From: Actinomycetes bacterium
Lineage (GTDB): Bacteria; Actinomycetota; Acidimicrobiia; Acidimicrobiales; RAAP-2
DNA length: 16,845 nt
NCBI GenBank assembly: GCA_021784205.1
Contig: JAJXTB010000048.1
Coordinates: 1-16,845 of the forward strand
Reading direction: 5' to 3'
This document shows, piece by piece, positions 1-7,498 of the stretch; positions within the stretch are counted from its first letter, which is position 1, and every line of letters starts with the position of its first letter. Made by a program: the position numbers and the translations under genes. A model generated the notes under the pieces. That model had not been told where the DNA came from, did not search any database, and saw nothing but the letters and a program-made list of their open reading frames with translations.

Positions 1-992
1 TCGATGACCTGCGCGACCTCAGCGCCGACGGCGACCTCGTCGCCGCGCTGACCGACGACACGGTGACCATCACGTGGCTGTCGGGGGGCCGGCGGATGCG
101 CCGCAACGCCGACGCCGTCAACTTCACGCTCGGGGGCTGCTGGAGCGAAGGGTCGGTCGGGACCAACGCCCTCGCGCTCGCCCACGAACTAGGTCGTCCG
201 GCGACGGTCTTCTCGGCCGAGCACTACGCGCCGATGGTCCACGACTGGGTCTGCTACTCGGCTCCGATCATCGATCCCGATGACGGTCGCTCGCTCGGGG
301 TCATCGACGTCTCGTCGCTGTGGAGCAAGTTCAACCCGTCGCTGCTCACCATGGTGCGCGCGCTCGCGCGAAACGTGGAGTACGAGCTGGCCCGCGACCC
401 GGTGGCGGCGATCGTGGTGGTCTCGCCCGAGCCGCGCAACGAACTCGTGCTGCGACTCCTCGGCTCGTCGTCGGTCACGGTGAACGGCACGCCGGTTCGG
501 GTGAGCCCTCGTCAGCTCGAGCTGCTCGCGATACTGGCCATGCACGACGAGGGCCTGTCGCTCGACGAGCTGACGGCGCTCGTCTACGGCGACCAGCCCA
601 TCAGCGCCACCACGGTGAAAGCGGAACTCTCGCACCTGCGCCAGCTGGTCGGTGACGTGATCGCGTCGCGACCCTACCGGCTCACCGGCCGCGTCGACGC
701 CGATCACGCGCGGGTGCTGCGCACCCTCGCGAGCGGCGACCTCAACGCGGCGCTCGACCTGTACCGCGGGTCGTTGCTGCCGAGCTCGCAGAGCCCCGAG
801 ATCACGTCGTGGCGCTACCAGATCGACGTCGCGATCCGCAACGCGGTGATCCGATCGCAGAGCCCCGAGCTGCTCTACCGGCTGAGCGCGTGCTGTCCCG
901 ACGACGGTGACGTCGCCGAGCTCGCGCTGGCGCTCATGGCCGCTGACGACGTGCGTCGCGGGGTCGTCGCGGGACGAGCCATCCGGTACTGA
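1..992 (+). CDS. GAF-domain transcriptional regulator with C-terminal winged helix (5' end outside window)
   Basis: The reading frame is open from base 3 at the left edge, so the start is missing; 329 residues are visible. Visible residues ~20-130 form a GAF sensor domain like that of AcoR-type regulators: GCWSEGSVGTNAL (45-57), AEHY (72-75), then APIIDPDDGRSLGVIDVS (87-104). Residues ~150-230 look like an OmpR/SARP-type winged helix (VNGTPVRVSPRQLELLAIL, then an AELSHLRQLVG recognition-helix region). The tail (ALDLYRGSLLP, then R and L repeats) resembles the start of a bacterial transcriptional activator domain. Established: GAF domains of this type sense small ligands. Inference: a ligand-responsive DNA-binding regulator. 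It lacks the AAA+ sigma-54 module usually joined to this GAF type. The target is unknown; upstream genes are outside the window and the acyl-CoA dehydrogenase downstream has its own putative promoter. Confidence 0.75.
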   Translation, partial: DDLRDLSADGDLVAALTDDTVTITWLSGGRRMRRNADAVNFTLGGCWSEGSVGTNALALAHELGRPATVFSAEHYAPMVHDWVCYSAPIIDPDDGRSLGVIDVSSLWSKFNPSLLTMVRALARNVEYELARDPVAAIVVVSPEPRNELVLRLLGSSSVTVNGTPVRVSPRQLELLAILAMHDEGLSLDELTALVYGDQPISATTVKAELSHLRQLVGDVIASRPYRLTGRVDADHARVLRTLASGDLNAALDLYRGSLLPSSQSPEITSWRYQIDVAIRNAVIRSQSPELLYRLSACCPDDGDVAELALALMAADDVRRGVVAGRAIRY

Positions 993-1015
993 GGATTGCT
1001 CGGGTTACCAACCGG

Positions 1016-1044
1016 TTAAAGCGGGGCGGCGCGTTGGCTAGCCT
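1016..1044 (+). promoter_or_regulatory. Putative promoter of acyl-CoA dehydrogenase gene
   Basis: A TAGCCT -10 box (1039-1044) lies 17 nt after a weak TTAAAG -35-like hexamer (1016-1021). This predicts a start near 1051 and a ~31-nt leader carrying the AGGAAGG ribosome site at 1066-1072. The 8-bp palindrome AACCGGTT (1010-1017) overlaps the -35 and might be an operator, but it is short. Confidence 0.4.
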
Positions 1045-1081
1045 ACGGACGAGGTTGGTTCATCCAGGAAGGGTGGTGGCG

Positions 1082-2317
1082 GTGCCGTACGCATTCTCCG
1101 AACGAGGTCTCGAGACACAAGAGGCCGTCCACCGGTTCATCGAGCACGTAATCGAGCCGAACGAGCAGACGTTCTACGACCAGCTCGACGAGCTCGGGAT
1201 AGACGGGTACCCGCCGATCCTCGACCGGCTCAAGGCCCAGGCACTCGAGCGCGGACTGTGGAACCTGTTCTTGCCGCACCTCAACGCCGAGAGTCCCGGG
1301 ACGCCGCTGTCGAACCTCGACTACGCGCCGATCTCCGAGGAGCTGGGCCGTTTCTCGTTCGCCTCCGAGGCGATGAACTGCAACGCGCCCGACACCGGCA
1401 ACATGGAGATCCTCAACCTCTACGGGTCCGAGCGCGTGAAGGCCGAGTGGCTGGCGCCACTGCTCGCCGGTGAGATCCGCAGCGCCTTCTCGATGACCGA
1501 GCCCGACGTCGCATCCTCGGACGCGACGAATATCGGTCTGTCGATCGTGCGCGACGGCGACGAGTACGTGCTGAACGGGCGCAAGTGGTTCTCGAGCGGC
1601 GCCCGCTCGCCGCGGTGCAAGGTGCTCGTCGTGATGGGCAAGACCGACCCGTCGGGCCCGCGTCACCGCCAGCAGTCGATGATCGTCGTGCCCCGCGACG
1701 CGCCCGGCGTCGAGATCGGCGTCGAGCCCCACGTCTTTGGCTACGACGAGCGCGGCGGGCACCCCGAGGTCATCTACCGCAACGTCCGCGTGCCCGTCGA
1801 CTACCTGCTCGGCGAGGAGGGCGGCGGCTTCGCGATCGCCCAGGCGCGGCTGGGGCCGGGTCGGATCCACCACTGCATGCGCACCATCGGCGTCGCCGAG
1901 CGGGCGCTCGAGTTGATGGTGACGCGCTCGCTCGAGCGCAAGACCTTCGGGACGAGCCTCGCCCACAAGGGTCTGATCCAGGACTGGATCGCCGAGGCGC
2001 GCATCGAGATCGACATGGCGCGCCAGTACGTGCTGCACACCGCGCACCTCATGGACACGGTGGGCAACAAGGGTGCCGCGGCCGAGATCTCCGGGATCAA
2101 GGTGGCCGTGCCGAACATGGCGCTCAAGATCATCGACCGGGCGATCCAGGTGCACGGCGCCGCGGGCGTGACCCAGTTCACCCCGCTCGCGCACCTCTAC
2201 GCCGGCATTCGCACGCTGCGCATCGCCGACGGTCCCGACGAGGTCCACAAGATGACCATCGCCCGGCGCGAGATCCGCAAGCACAGCCGCGACTTCCACC
2301 TCGTGCCCACCGAATAG
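1082..2317 (+). CDS. Acyl-CoA dehydrogenase, ACAD10/11-like
   Basis: 411 residues, the usual single-domain acyl-CoA dehydrogenase size; FAD flavoenzyme that oxidises an acyl-CoA at the alpha-beta bond in the cytoplasm. Evidence: the family signature SAFSMTEPDVASSDATN (from residue ~134), RKWFSSGA, the FAD/dimer segment ERKTFG, and a C-terminal HGAAGVTQFTPLA block. I chose GTG at 1082 because AGGAAGG sits 9 nt upstream; an in-frame TTG at 1034 lies inside the putative promoter and has no ribosome site. The catalytic-base region reads IADGPDEVHK (Asp383) where medium-chain enzymes have YEG (Glu). The ADGPDEVH form is known from ACAD10/11 and plant IBR3 proteins, so this is that subfamily without the fused kinase-like domain. 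Substrate unknown. Its end is 2 nt from the convergent nnr gene, with TAGCGCTA spanning both stops. Confidence 0.88.
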   Translation: MPYAFSERGLETQEAVHRFIEHVIEPNEQTFYDQLDELGIDGYPPILDRLKAQALERGLWNLFLPHLNAESPGTPLSNLDYAPISEELGRFSFASEAMNCNAPDTGNMEILNLYGSERVKAEWLAPLLAGEIRSAFSMTEPDVASSDATNIGLSIVRDGDEYVLNGRKWFSSGARSPRCKVLVVMGKTDPSGPRHRQQSMIVVPRDAPGVEIGVEPHVFGYDERGGHPEVIYRNVRVPVDYLLGEEGGGFAIAQARLGPGRIHHCMRTIGVAERALELMVTRSLERKTFGTSLAHKGLIQDWIAEARIEIDMARQYVLHTAHLMDTVGNKGAAAEISGIKVAVPNMALKIIDRAIQVHGAAGVTQFTPLAHLYAGIRTLRIADGPDEVHKMTIARREIRKHSRDFHLVPTE

Positions 2318-2319
2318 CG

Positions 2320-3618
2320 CTAGGCGCCGAGCACCTCGCTGATCGCGTCGGGCAGGTCCGAGGACCTCGCGTAGCGCGAGAGGCGAGAGCCCGCCGCGCC
2401 GTGGGTGAACGCGGCGAGGGCGGCCGCGTCAAAGGGGTCGTGGCCGCGCGCGATCGTCGCGCCCACGAGACCCGCGAGCACGTCGCCGGTGCCCGCCGTC
2501 GCGAGCGCGCTGGTGCCGGACTGAATGACGCGCACGTGGCCGTCGGGGCTGGCGACGACGGTCGTGGGTCCCTTTAACAGCACCACGCAGCCACTCGAGC
2601 GCGCGAGGGTGCGCGCGGCGTCGAGCCGGTCGGCCGACGGACTCGACCCGACGAGCCGTTCGTACTCGCCGTCGTGGGGCGTCAGCACCCAGGGCCCGGC
2701 GCGGCGTGCGCCGAGCACCACGTCGTCGAGGCCGTCGGCGTCGAGCACGACGGGTACCCGCACGTCGGCGAGTCGCGCCGCGAGCCACGCCACCGCGTCA
2801 CGGCCGAGCCCCGGTCCGGCCACGACCGCCCGGCTGCGCGGGTCGGGGGGACCGTCGGTGCGCACGACCTCGCTCGCGATGGCGACGCGCCCGCCGATCT
2901 CGCCGTTGGTCGCGAGCCGGATCATCGACGCACCACCCGCGAGGGCGCCGCGGGTGACGAGGTCGGCCGCGCCGGGCATCATCGTCGAGCCGGCGATCAC
3001 GTCCACGGCGTGGTGCCACTTGTGGTCGCTTTGGTTCCAGCGCACGAAGTCGGCGAGGTCGCTCGCCTCGAGCAAGCCGTCGCCGCCGTCGCTCTCGATG
3101 CCGAGGGAAAAGACACGCAGCTCGCCGGCGTAGGCGGCCGCGTGCCCGGTGACGTGGGCCGGCTTCAGCGCGCCGAGCGCGACGGTCACGTGGGCCTTCA
3201 TCGGCTGACCGAGGACCTCGCCGGTGTCGGCGTCGACGCCCGACGGGAGGTCGGCCGCGACCACGACGGTGGTCGGGGGGACGTGGGGCGCCCGGTAGGG
3301 CCGGGTGCACCCGAGCCCGAAGGCCGCGTCGATCACGAGGTCGTAGCCGCGCAGCGCCGGGGGCTGGTTGGCGACCTCGACGAGCGTGACGGTGGCGCCG
3401 CGCCGGCGCAGCTGCGCTGCGGCGACGCGTCCGTCGGCCCCGTTCAGCCCGGGTCCGACCAAGACCGCGACGCGCGCGCCGTAGGGCGAGCGCAGGTGCT
3501 GACACGCGACCAACGCGATGGCGAGGCCCGCGTCACGCACGAGCGCGTCGACACCCCGGCGCGCCACGGCGCGCGCGTCGGCCCGCCGCATCGCCGCGCT
3601 GGAGAGGATCGGGATCAT
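2320..3618 (-). CDS. nnr: Bifunctional NAD(P)H-hydrate epimerase / ADP-dependent NAD(P)H-hydrate dehydratase
   Basis: 432 residues, typical of the fused YjeF protein. It repairs hydrated NAD(P)H: the N-terminal half epimerises R to S hydrate and the C-terminal half dehydrates S-NAD(P)HX using ADP. N-terminal domain (1-~175): GPGLNGADG (55-63), VIDAAFG with the likely catalytic Asp97, DLPSGVDADTG (123-133). C-terminal ribokinase-like domain (~200-432): AGSTMMPGA (209-217), GPGLG (268-272), DADGL (293-297), TPHDGE (313-318), LLKG (347-350), AGTGD (375-379, catalytic Asp379). The epimerase nucleotide loop is normally GNNGGDG; here it is GLNGADG, so epimerase activity may be altered. ATG is 1 nt after the YbjQ-like gene's stop, without a clear ribosome site, so translation is probably coupled. 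Confidence 0.9.
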   Translation of the reverse strand: MIPILSSAAMRRADARAVARRGVDALVRDAGLAIALVACQHLRSPYGARVAVLVGPGLNGADGRVAAAQLRRRGATVTLVEVANQPPALRGYDLVIDAAFGLGCTRPYRAPHVPPTTVVVAADLPSGVDADTGEVLGQPMKAHVTVALGALKPAHVTGHAAAYAGELRVFSLGIESDGGDGLLEASDLADFVRWNQSDHKWHHAVDVIAGSTMMPGAADLVTRGALAGGASMIRLATNGEIGGRVAIASEVVRTDGPPDPRSRAVVAGPGLGRDAVAWLAARLADVRVPVVLDADGLDDVVLGARRAGPWVLTPHDGEYERLVGSSPSADRLDAARTLARSSGCVVLLKGPTTVVASPDGHVRVIQSGTSALATAGTGDVLAGLVGATIARGHDPFDAAALAAFTHGAAGSRLSRYARSSDLPDAISEVLGA

Positions 3619-3619
3619 G

Positions 3620-3943
3620 TCAGTCGATTGGTTCGACGACCACCGCCGTGCCGTAGGCGAGGATCTCCTGGTAGGTGTTGGCTAACTCGTTCGAGTCGTA
3701 GCGCATGGCGACCACCGCGTTGGCGCCGAGGGCCTGGGCGGCCTCGGTCATGCGGTCCAGCGCCTCCCCGCGGGACTGCTGGAGCTGCTGGGTGAGTCCG
3801 CGCAGCTCGCCGCCGCCGATGGCCTTCAGGGCCGCACCGAGCTGGGCACCGACGTTGCGGGTCCGCACCGTGAGCCCGTTCACCTCGCCGATCACCTTGG
3901 TGATCCGGTAACCGGGCAGGTCGTTCGTCGTGACTATAAGCAC
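3620..3943 (-). CDS. UPF0145 (YbjQ/DUF74) family protein
   Basis: 107 residues, the normal family length. Family pattern throughout: LIVTTNDLPGYRITKVIGEV at the start, GLTVRTRNVGAQLGAALK, GGELRGLTQQLQQSR, ALDRMTEAAQALGANAVVAMRYD, and the closing YGTAVVVEP. Members are small oligomeric proteins described as putative heavy-metal-binding; the biochemical role is not established. GTG at 3943 is preceded by GAGGAGG with 5-nt spacing, which decides this start over an in-frame ATG further upstream (3985). It forms a two-gene unit with the NAD(P)H-hydrate repair gene (1-nt gap). The pairing suggests co-expression but does not give a function. Confidence 0.87.
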   Translation of the reverse strand: MLIVTTNDLPGYRITKVIGEVNGLTVRTRNVGAQLGAALKAIGGGELRGLTQQLQQSRGEALDRMTEAAQALGANAVVAMRYDSNELANTYQEILAYGTAVVVEPID

Positions 3944-3963
3944 CGTGACCTCCTCTGGTGGCC

Positions 3964-3969
3964 ACTGTA
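3964..3969 (-). promoter_or_regulatory. Putative -10 box for ybjQ-nnr unit
   Basis: On the minus strand TACAGT lies 20 nt before the GTG start, predicting a ~14-nt leader that holds the GAGGAGG site. No good -35 is seen. It faces away from the -10 of the metallo-hydrolase gene (4003-4008), giving a compact divergent promoter region with 33 bp between the two boxes. Confidence 0.4.
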
Positions 3970-4002
3970 GGCCGGTGTGCGACACCCCCGGTCACGCCGC
4001 CC

Positions 4003-4008
4003 TATCGT
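4003..4008 (+). promoter_or_regulatory. Putative -10 box for UPF0173 hydrolase gene
   Basis: TATCGT with an 18-nt spacer from GCGACA (3979-3984, four of six bases match TTGACA). Predicted start near 4015 leaves a short leader with the GAGGTGGAG ribosome site (4022-4030). Confidence 0.42.
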
Positions 4009-4037
4009 GAGAACAGCGACCGAGGTGGAGGCCCGAG

Positions 4038-4808
4038 ATGGACACATTGAGTGAGGAATTGGTCGGCGCGCAACAGGTCGGCGAGCCGGGGACCCTGACG
4101 TGGCTGGGCCACGCGACGGTGCTGCTGGTGACCTCGACGGGCACCCGTGTGATCTTCGACCCGTGGCTCGAGAACCCCAAGAGCCCGCTGTCGATCGACG
4201 AACTGGGACCGGTCGACGTCATCGCCGTGACCCACGGTCACTTCGACCACATGGGTTCGGTGATCCCCCTGGCGCTACGGACGGGCGCCACCGTCGTCTG
4301 CGTGCCCGAGATGGCCGCCTACTTCGCGACCCAGGGCCTCGCCAACATCGTCGAGATGAACAAGGGCGGCACCGTGCGCGTCGCCGACATCGGCCTGACG
4401 ATGGTGACGGCCGACCACTCCTGTGGCGTCGCGGCGGGCGAGGGCCTCGCGAACATCTACGGCGGCAACCCCGTCGGGTTCATCGCCCACCTGCCCGAAG
4501 GCGATGGGGGACCGGTGTACGTCTCGGGCGACACGAACGTCTTCGGGGACATGGCGCTCATCCGCGAGCTCTACGCGCCCGAGATCGCCCTCATGCCGAT
4601 CGACGGCCACTACAACATGGGTCCGCGTGAAGCGGCCTACGCGGTGATGTTGCTCGGCGTCTCACGGTTCACGCCGATCCACTTCGGCACGTTCCCGCTG
4701 CTCGCGGGCACGCCCGACGACGTGGCGCGACACCTCATCGAGCGCGAGGCGAGCGCGCGGGTCGTCTCGGTCGATCCGGGCGGGTCGGTGCCGCTGGCGC
4801 GCCAGTAG
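4038..4808 (+). CDS. UPF0173 family metal-dependent hydrolase (metallo-beta-lactamase fold)
   Basis: 256 residues. Motifs in order: TWLGHATVLL (21-30), FDPWLENP (40-47), the metal-binding THGHFDHMG (65-73), ADHSC (125-129), SGDTNVFGD (163-171), DGHYNMGP (189-196) and PIHFGTFP (213-220). This order and the short form are typical of the YtkL/UlaG-like UPF0173 group, cytoplasmic hydrolases of uncertain substrate with a probable two-metal site. ATG at 4038 has GAGGTGGAG 7 nt upstream. It stands alone on its strand between the divergent ybjQ-nnr unit and a convergent membrane-protein gene, whose stop is 1 nt from its own. Hydrolase class is sure; substrate unknown. Confidence 0.88.
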   Translation: MDTLSEELVGAQQVGEPGTLTWLGHATVLLVTSTGTRVIFDPWLENPKSPLSIDELGPVDVIAVTHGHFDHMGSVIPLALRTGATVVCVPEMAAYFATQGLANIVEMNKGGTVRVADIGLTMVTADHSCGVAAGEGLANIYGGNPVGFIAHLPEGDGGPVYVSGDTNVFGDMALIRELYAPEIALMPIDGHYNMGPREAAYAVMLLGVSRFTPIHFGTFPLLAGTPDDVARHLIEREASARVVSVDPGGSVPLARQ

Positions 4809-4809
4809 C

Positions 4810-5475
4810 TCAGCCGAGCAGGCCCGTGCGCCAGCTCGCGGCGTAGGGCAGCACGGCGATCGCGGCGATCACGCCGAGTCCGAGGGCGACCGCGAGCGTC
4901 CACTGCCGTGCCGAGGCGCCCTTCACCTGGCGGCGCGTATAGGGGAACACGTCGCGCGGCGCGAACTTGGCGGTCTCGACGAGGTGGCCGAGGACGTGGA
5001 TCGTCATGGCGCCGAACCACAGCACGAACGAGGCCCGGTGGATCGTGAAGAGTTGGGCGCGCCACGAGACGGGCGCACCGACCACGAGCCCCACGCCCGA
5101 GACGAGCAGGATGACCGTGAGTACGACGATGATCGGTCCGAGGAGCCGCAGGATCGGGGCGGGCGGTCCCTTATGGCGGTATTCGCGACTACCGGCGTAG
5201 TACTTGACCATCCGCCACGACGTCGAGCCGATCTTGAGCAGGACCGGCGGGATCAAGAGGACCCCGATGACGATGTGCGGTGTGAGGAGCGAACCGATGC
5301 TGATCACCGTGACGCCCTCGATGAAGAGCAGGATGAGCAAGAGTGCGCCGAGCGAGCTCGTCAGCCGGGTATTGCCCTCGACGCCCGAGGTACGCGACCG
5401 ACCACGCGGGTCTCGTCCGCTGCTGGCTCGAAAGCCTTCGCGGGGTCGGGCGTGGAGGGGAGTTCGTCGTGCCAT
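4810..5475 (-). CDS. Five-helix membrane protein, cytochrome b561/DUF4405-like (putative haem b protein)
   Basis: 221 residues from ATG 5475. An Arg-rich, probably disordered cytoplasmic N-terminus (1-37) precedes five hydrophobic segments: ~39-60, 64-82, 109-132, 144-165 and 191-212. His67 (TPHIVIG), His146 (IHRASF), His160 and His164 (IHVLGHL) lie in or at the helices, as expected for haem-b ligation in a b561-like fold. Inference: a membrane electron-transfer or sensor subunit; no partner is adjacent. The start is uncertain: the frame stays open to 5562 but the upstream residues overlap the putative -10 at 5523-5528; only a distant GAGG precedes ATG 5475. Convergent with the UPF0173 gene, 1 nt between stops. 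Confidence 0.6.
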   Translation of the reverse strand: MARRTPLHARPREGFRASSGRDPRGRSRTSGVEGNTRLTSSLGALLLILLFIEGVTVISIGSLLTPHIVIGVLLIPPVLLKIGSTSWRMVKYYAGSREYRHKGPPAPILRLLGPIIVVLTVILLVSGVGLVVGAPVSWRAQLFTIHRASFVLWFGAMTIHVLGHLVETAKFAPRDVFPYTRRQVKGASARQWTLAVALGLGVIAAIAVLPYAASWRTGLLG

Positions 5476-5522
5476 GGTTGAGCGGTGCCTCGTGTCGTCG
5501 AGCAACGAAAACGTGCACTGCA

Positions 5523-5528
5523 ACGCTA
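5523..5528 (-). promoter_or_regulatory. Putative -10 box for membrane-protein gene
   Basis: TAGCGT on the minus strand, preceded by GTTGG as in the acyl-CoA dehydrogenase promoter (GTTGGC then TAGCCT). It predicts a ~40-nt leader to ATG 5475. The 154-bp divergent region 5476-5629 also holds an AT-rich patch (5555-5580) to which I assign no role. Confidence 0.3.
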
Positions 5529-5617
5529 CCAACGGGCATTTGGGCCAACGACGCCACAACATAATGACTGGCTAAAAATCGGCGGCGCGGACGATCGGGC
5601 TCGCCGGGACACTTGAG

Positions 5618-5623
5618 TAAGGT
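5618..5623 (+). promoter_or_regulatory. Putative -10 box giving a leaderless mRNA (alpha/beta hydrolase gene)
   Basis: TAAGGT followed by exactly 6 nt (CGCCCC) and then ATG 5630. A -10 at this distance puts transcription start at the A of the ATG, and no ribosome site is present. The same geometry recurs at 8459-8464 and 16742-16747. Confidence 0.55.
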
Positions 5624-5629
5624 CGCCCC

Positions 5630-6526
5630 ATGATCCTGGAACCGTCACGCACCGGCACCGTCGCCTTCAGGCCCTACGAGACCTGGTACCGAGTGACCGG
5701 CGACCTCGACACGGGCGTGACGCCCCTCGTCGTGCTCCACGGCGGGCCCGGCGCCGCGCACAACTACCTCTTACAGATCGCCAACCTGGCCTCGACGGGT
5801 CGGCCCGTCATCCACTACGACCAGTTGGGTTGTGGCAACTCGACGCACTTGCGTGATCGCGGCGGCGAGTTCTGGACCGTGGAGCTCTTCCTCGAGGAAC
5901 TCGCCAATCTGGTCGACGCCCTCGGCCTGGAGCGGTTCCACGTGCTCGGCCAGTCCTGGGGTGGCATGCTCGCCGCCGAGTACGCCGTCACGCGTCCCGC
6001 CGGACTGGCGGCGCTCGTGATCAGCAACTCGCCCGCGTCGATGGACCTGTGGGTCGCCGAAGCGACGCGCCTGCGCCGCGACCTGCCCGCTGACGTGCGC
6101 GACGCGCTCGACTCGCACGAGGCCGCGGGCACGACCCAGGACCCGGCGTACCTCGCGGCCACCCAGGCGTTCTACGACCGGCACGTCTGTCGCGTGGTCC
6201 CCAACCCGCCCGAGGTCCTCGCCACCGAGGCCCAGCTCAACGAGGACCCCACCGTGTATCACACGATGAACGGGCCCAACGAGTTCTACTGCATCGGCAC
6301 CCTGCGCTCGTGGTCGATCGTGGATCGACTGTCGTTGATCGCCGCGCCGACGCTGCTCATCTCGGGACGCTACGACGAAGCGACCCCGGCCACGGTCCAG
6401 CCCTTCGCCGACCGCGTCGAGAACGCGCGCTGGACCATCTTCGAGCATTCGAGCCACATGCCCTTCGTCGAAGAGCCCGAACGCTACCGCGAGGTGGTTG
6501 GCGCGTTCCTGGCCGAGCACGACTAG
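5630..6526 (+). CDS. Proline-iminopeptidase-family alpha/beta hydrolase
   Basis: 298 residues, the usual length of the S33 family, whose members release N-terminal proline or other amino acids from short peptides or amino-acid amides. Motifs: HGGPG (37-41, oxyanion hole), YDQLGCGNS (63-71), the nucleophile elbow GQSWGG (107-112, Ser109), GRYDEATP (247-253, Asp249), HSSHMP (273-278, His276), a complete Ser-Asp-His triad. No signal peptide, so cytoplasmic. The ATG appears leaderless (TAAGGT 6 nt before it). It is followed after 2 nt by a PfkB-type kinase gene, so the two are co-transcribed and probably translationally coupled. A role as aminopeptidase or amidase is likely; the true substrate is open. 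Confidence 0.87.
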   Translation: MILEPSRTGTVAFRPYETWYRVTGDLDTGVTPLVVLHGGPGAAHNYLLQIANLASTGRPVIHYDQLGCGNSTHLRDRGGEFWTVELFLEELANLVDALGLERFHVLGQSWGGMLAAEYAVTRPAGLAALVISNSPASMDLWVAEATRLRRDLPADVRDALDSHEAAGTTQDPAYLAATQAFYDRHVCRVVPNPPEVLATEAQLNEDPTVYHTMNGPNEFYCIGTLRSWSIVDRLSLIAAPTLLISGRYDEATPATVQPFADRVENARWTIFEHSSHMPFVEEPERYREVVGAFLAEHD

Positions 6527-6528
6527 CC

Positions 6529-7440
6529 GTGCGACTCGTCGTCCTCGATAGCGTGCTCGTCGACCTGACGCTGCGGGTCGCGGGACTGCCCGAGCGCGGG
6601 GGCGACGTGCGCAGCTCGCGGTCGTCGTTGTCCACCGGTGGGGGCTTCAACGTCCTCGCCGCCGCCCGGCGCCAGGGCCTTGACGCCCACTACGGCGGCC
6701 GGCTCGGCCGCGGACCCTTCGCCGACCTCGCCCGCGCGAGCCTCGCGGCCGAGGGGATCGGCTTCGAGGCGAGCGAGGGCGACGACGACCTCGGCGTGTG
6801 CGTCGTGCTCGTCGAAGACGACGGCGAGCGGACGTTCATCACCGCCCCCGGGGCCGAGCTCGGGCTCAATACCGCCTCACTGAACAGCCTCGGCGTCGGG
6901 CCGGGCGACCTGCTCTACCTCTCGGGCTACAACCTCGCCCACCCGGAGCTGGCGCGCGTCATCGCGCCCTGGGTGCGGTCGATCCCCGAGGCGGTGGCCG
7001 TCGCCTTCGATCCCGGCGCGCGCTTCGCGGACGCGGACCCGGGCGTGCTTGGCGCTGTGCTCACGCGTACCGACTGGCTGCTCGCGAGCGCGGACGAATG
7101 CCGCGCGCTCGCCGGGACCGACGACCTCGAGGCGGCGGTGCGTGAACTGCTCGGGCGGGTGCGCGCCGGCGTCGTCGCCCACGACGGACCAGCGGGCTGC
7201 GTGGTCGGCACCGGCGGCGAGGTAGTGCGCGTCGAGGGCTTTGCGACCACGGTCGTTGACAGCAACGGGGCCGGTGACGCCCACAACGGCGTCTTCCTCG
7301 CCGCCCTGGCGGCGGGACTCGAGCCACGGGCCGCTGCGCGGCGCGCCAACGCCGCCGCCGCGATCGCGATCGAGTCCTTCGGCCCGGCGACGGCGCCCAC
7401 CCGCGAGCGACTCGACGCGTGGCTCGACACGAGGAACTGA
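6529..7440 (+). CDS. PfkB-family (ribokinase-like) carbohydrate kinase
   Basis: 303 residues. ATP-dependent kinase of the ribokinase superfamily: N-terminal substrate loop GGGFNVLAAARRQG (37-50), beta-clasp region ~80-105, SADE (187-190), and the anion-hole/catalytic motif DSNGAGDAHNGVF (244-256) with Asp250 as base. The common form is DTxGAGDxF; here SN replaces Tx and H replaces the usual F. GTG 6529 starts 2 nt after the hydrolase stop with no strong ribosome site, which fits translational coupling; the same frame is open upstream within the hydrolase gene but that part is out of phase coding. Substrate (sugar, nucleoside or other) cannot be read from the sequence. The pairing with a peptidase-like hydrolase is unusual. 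Confidence 0.87.
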   Translation: MRLVVLDSVLVDLTLRVAGLPERGGDVRSSRSSLSTGGGFNVLAAARRQGLDAHYGGRLGRGPFADLARASLAAEGIGFEASEGDDDLGVCVVLVEDDGERTFITAPGAELGLNTASLNSLGVGPGDLLYLSGYNLAHPELARVIAPWVRSIPEAVAVAFDPGARFADADPGVLGAVLTRTDWLLASADECRALAGTDDLEAAVRELLGRVRAGVVAHDGPAGCVVGTGGEVVRVEGFATTVVDSNGAGDAHNGVFLAALAAGLEPRAAARRANAAAAIAIESFGPATAPTRERLDAWLDTRN

Positions 7441-7498
7441 GCCGGTGTCAAATGGTTGAACCACCAGGCGCTGCGGCGCTCGAACCAACGGAGGCGTG

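Noticed and set aside
1010..1017. AACCGGTT palindrome before the acyl-CoA dehydrogenase gene as a regulator site.
   Set aside because: Only 8 bp with no symmetric flanks and no second copy; kept only as a note in the promoter entry.
7453..7463. TGGTT-G-AACCA inverted repeat before the thioesterase gene.
   Set aside because: Five-bp arms are expected by chance in a window of this size and no promoter box is near.
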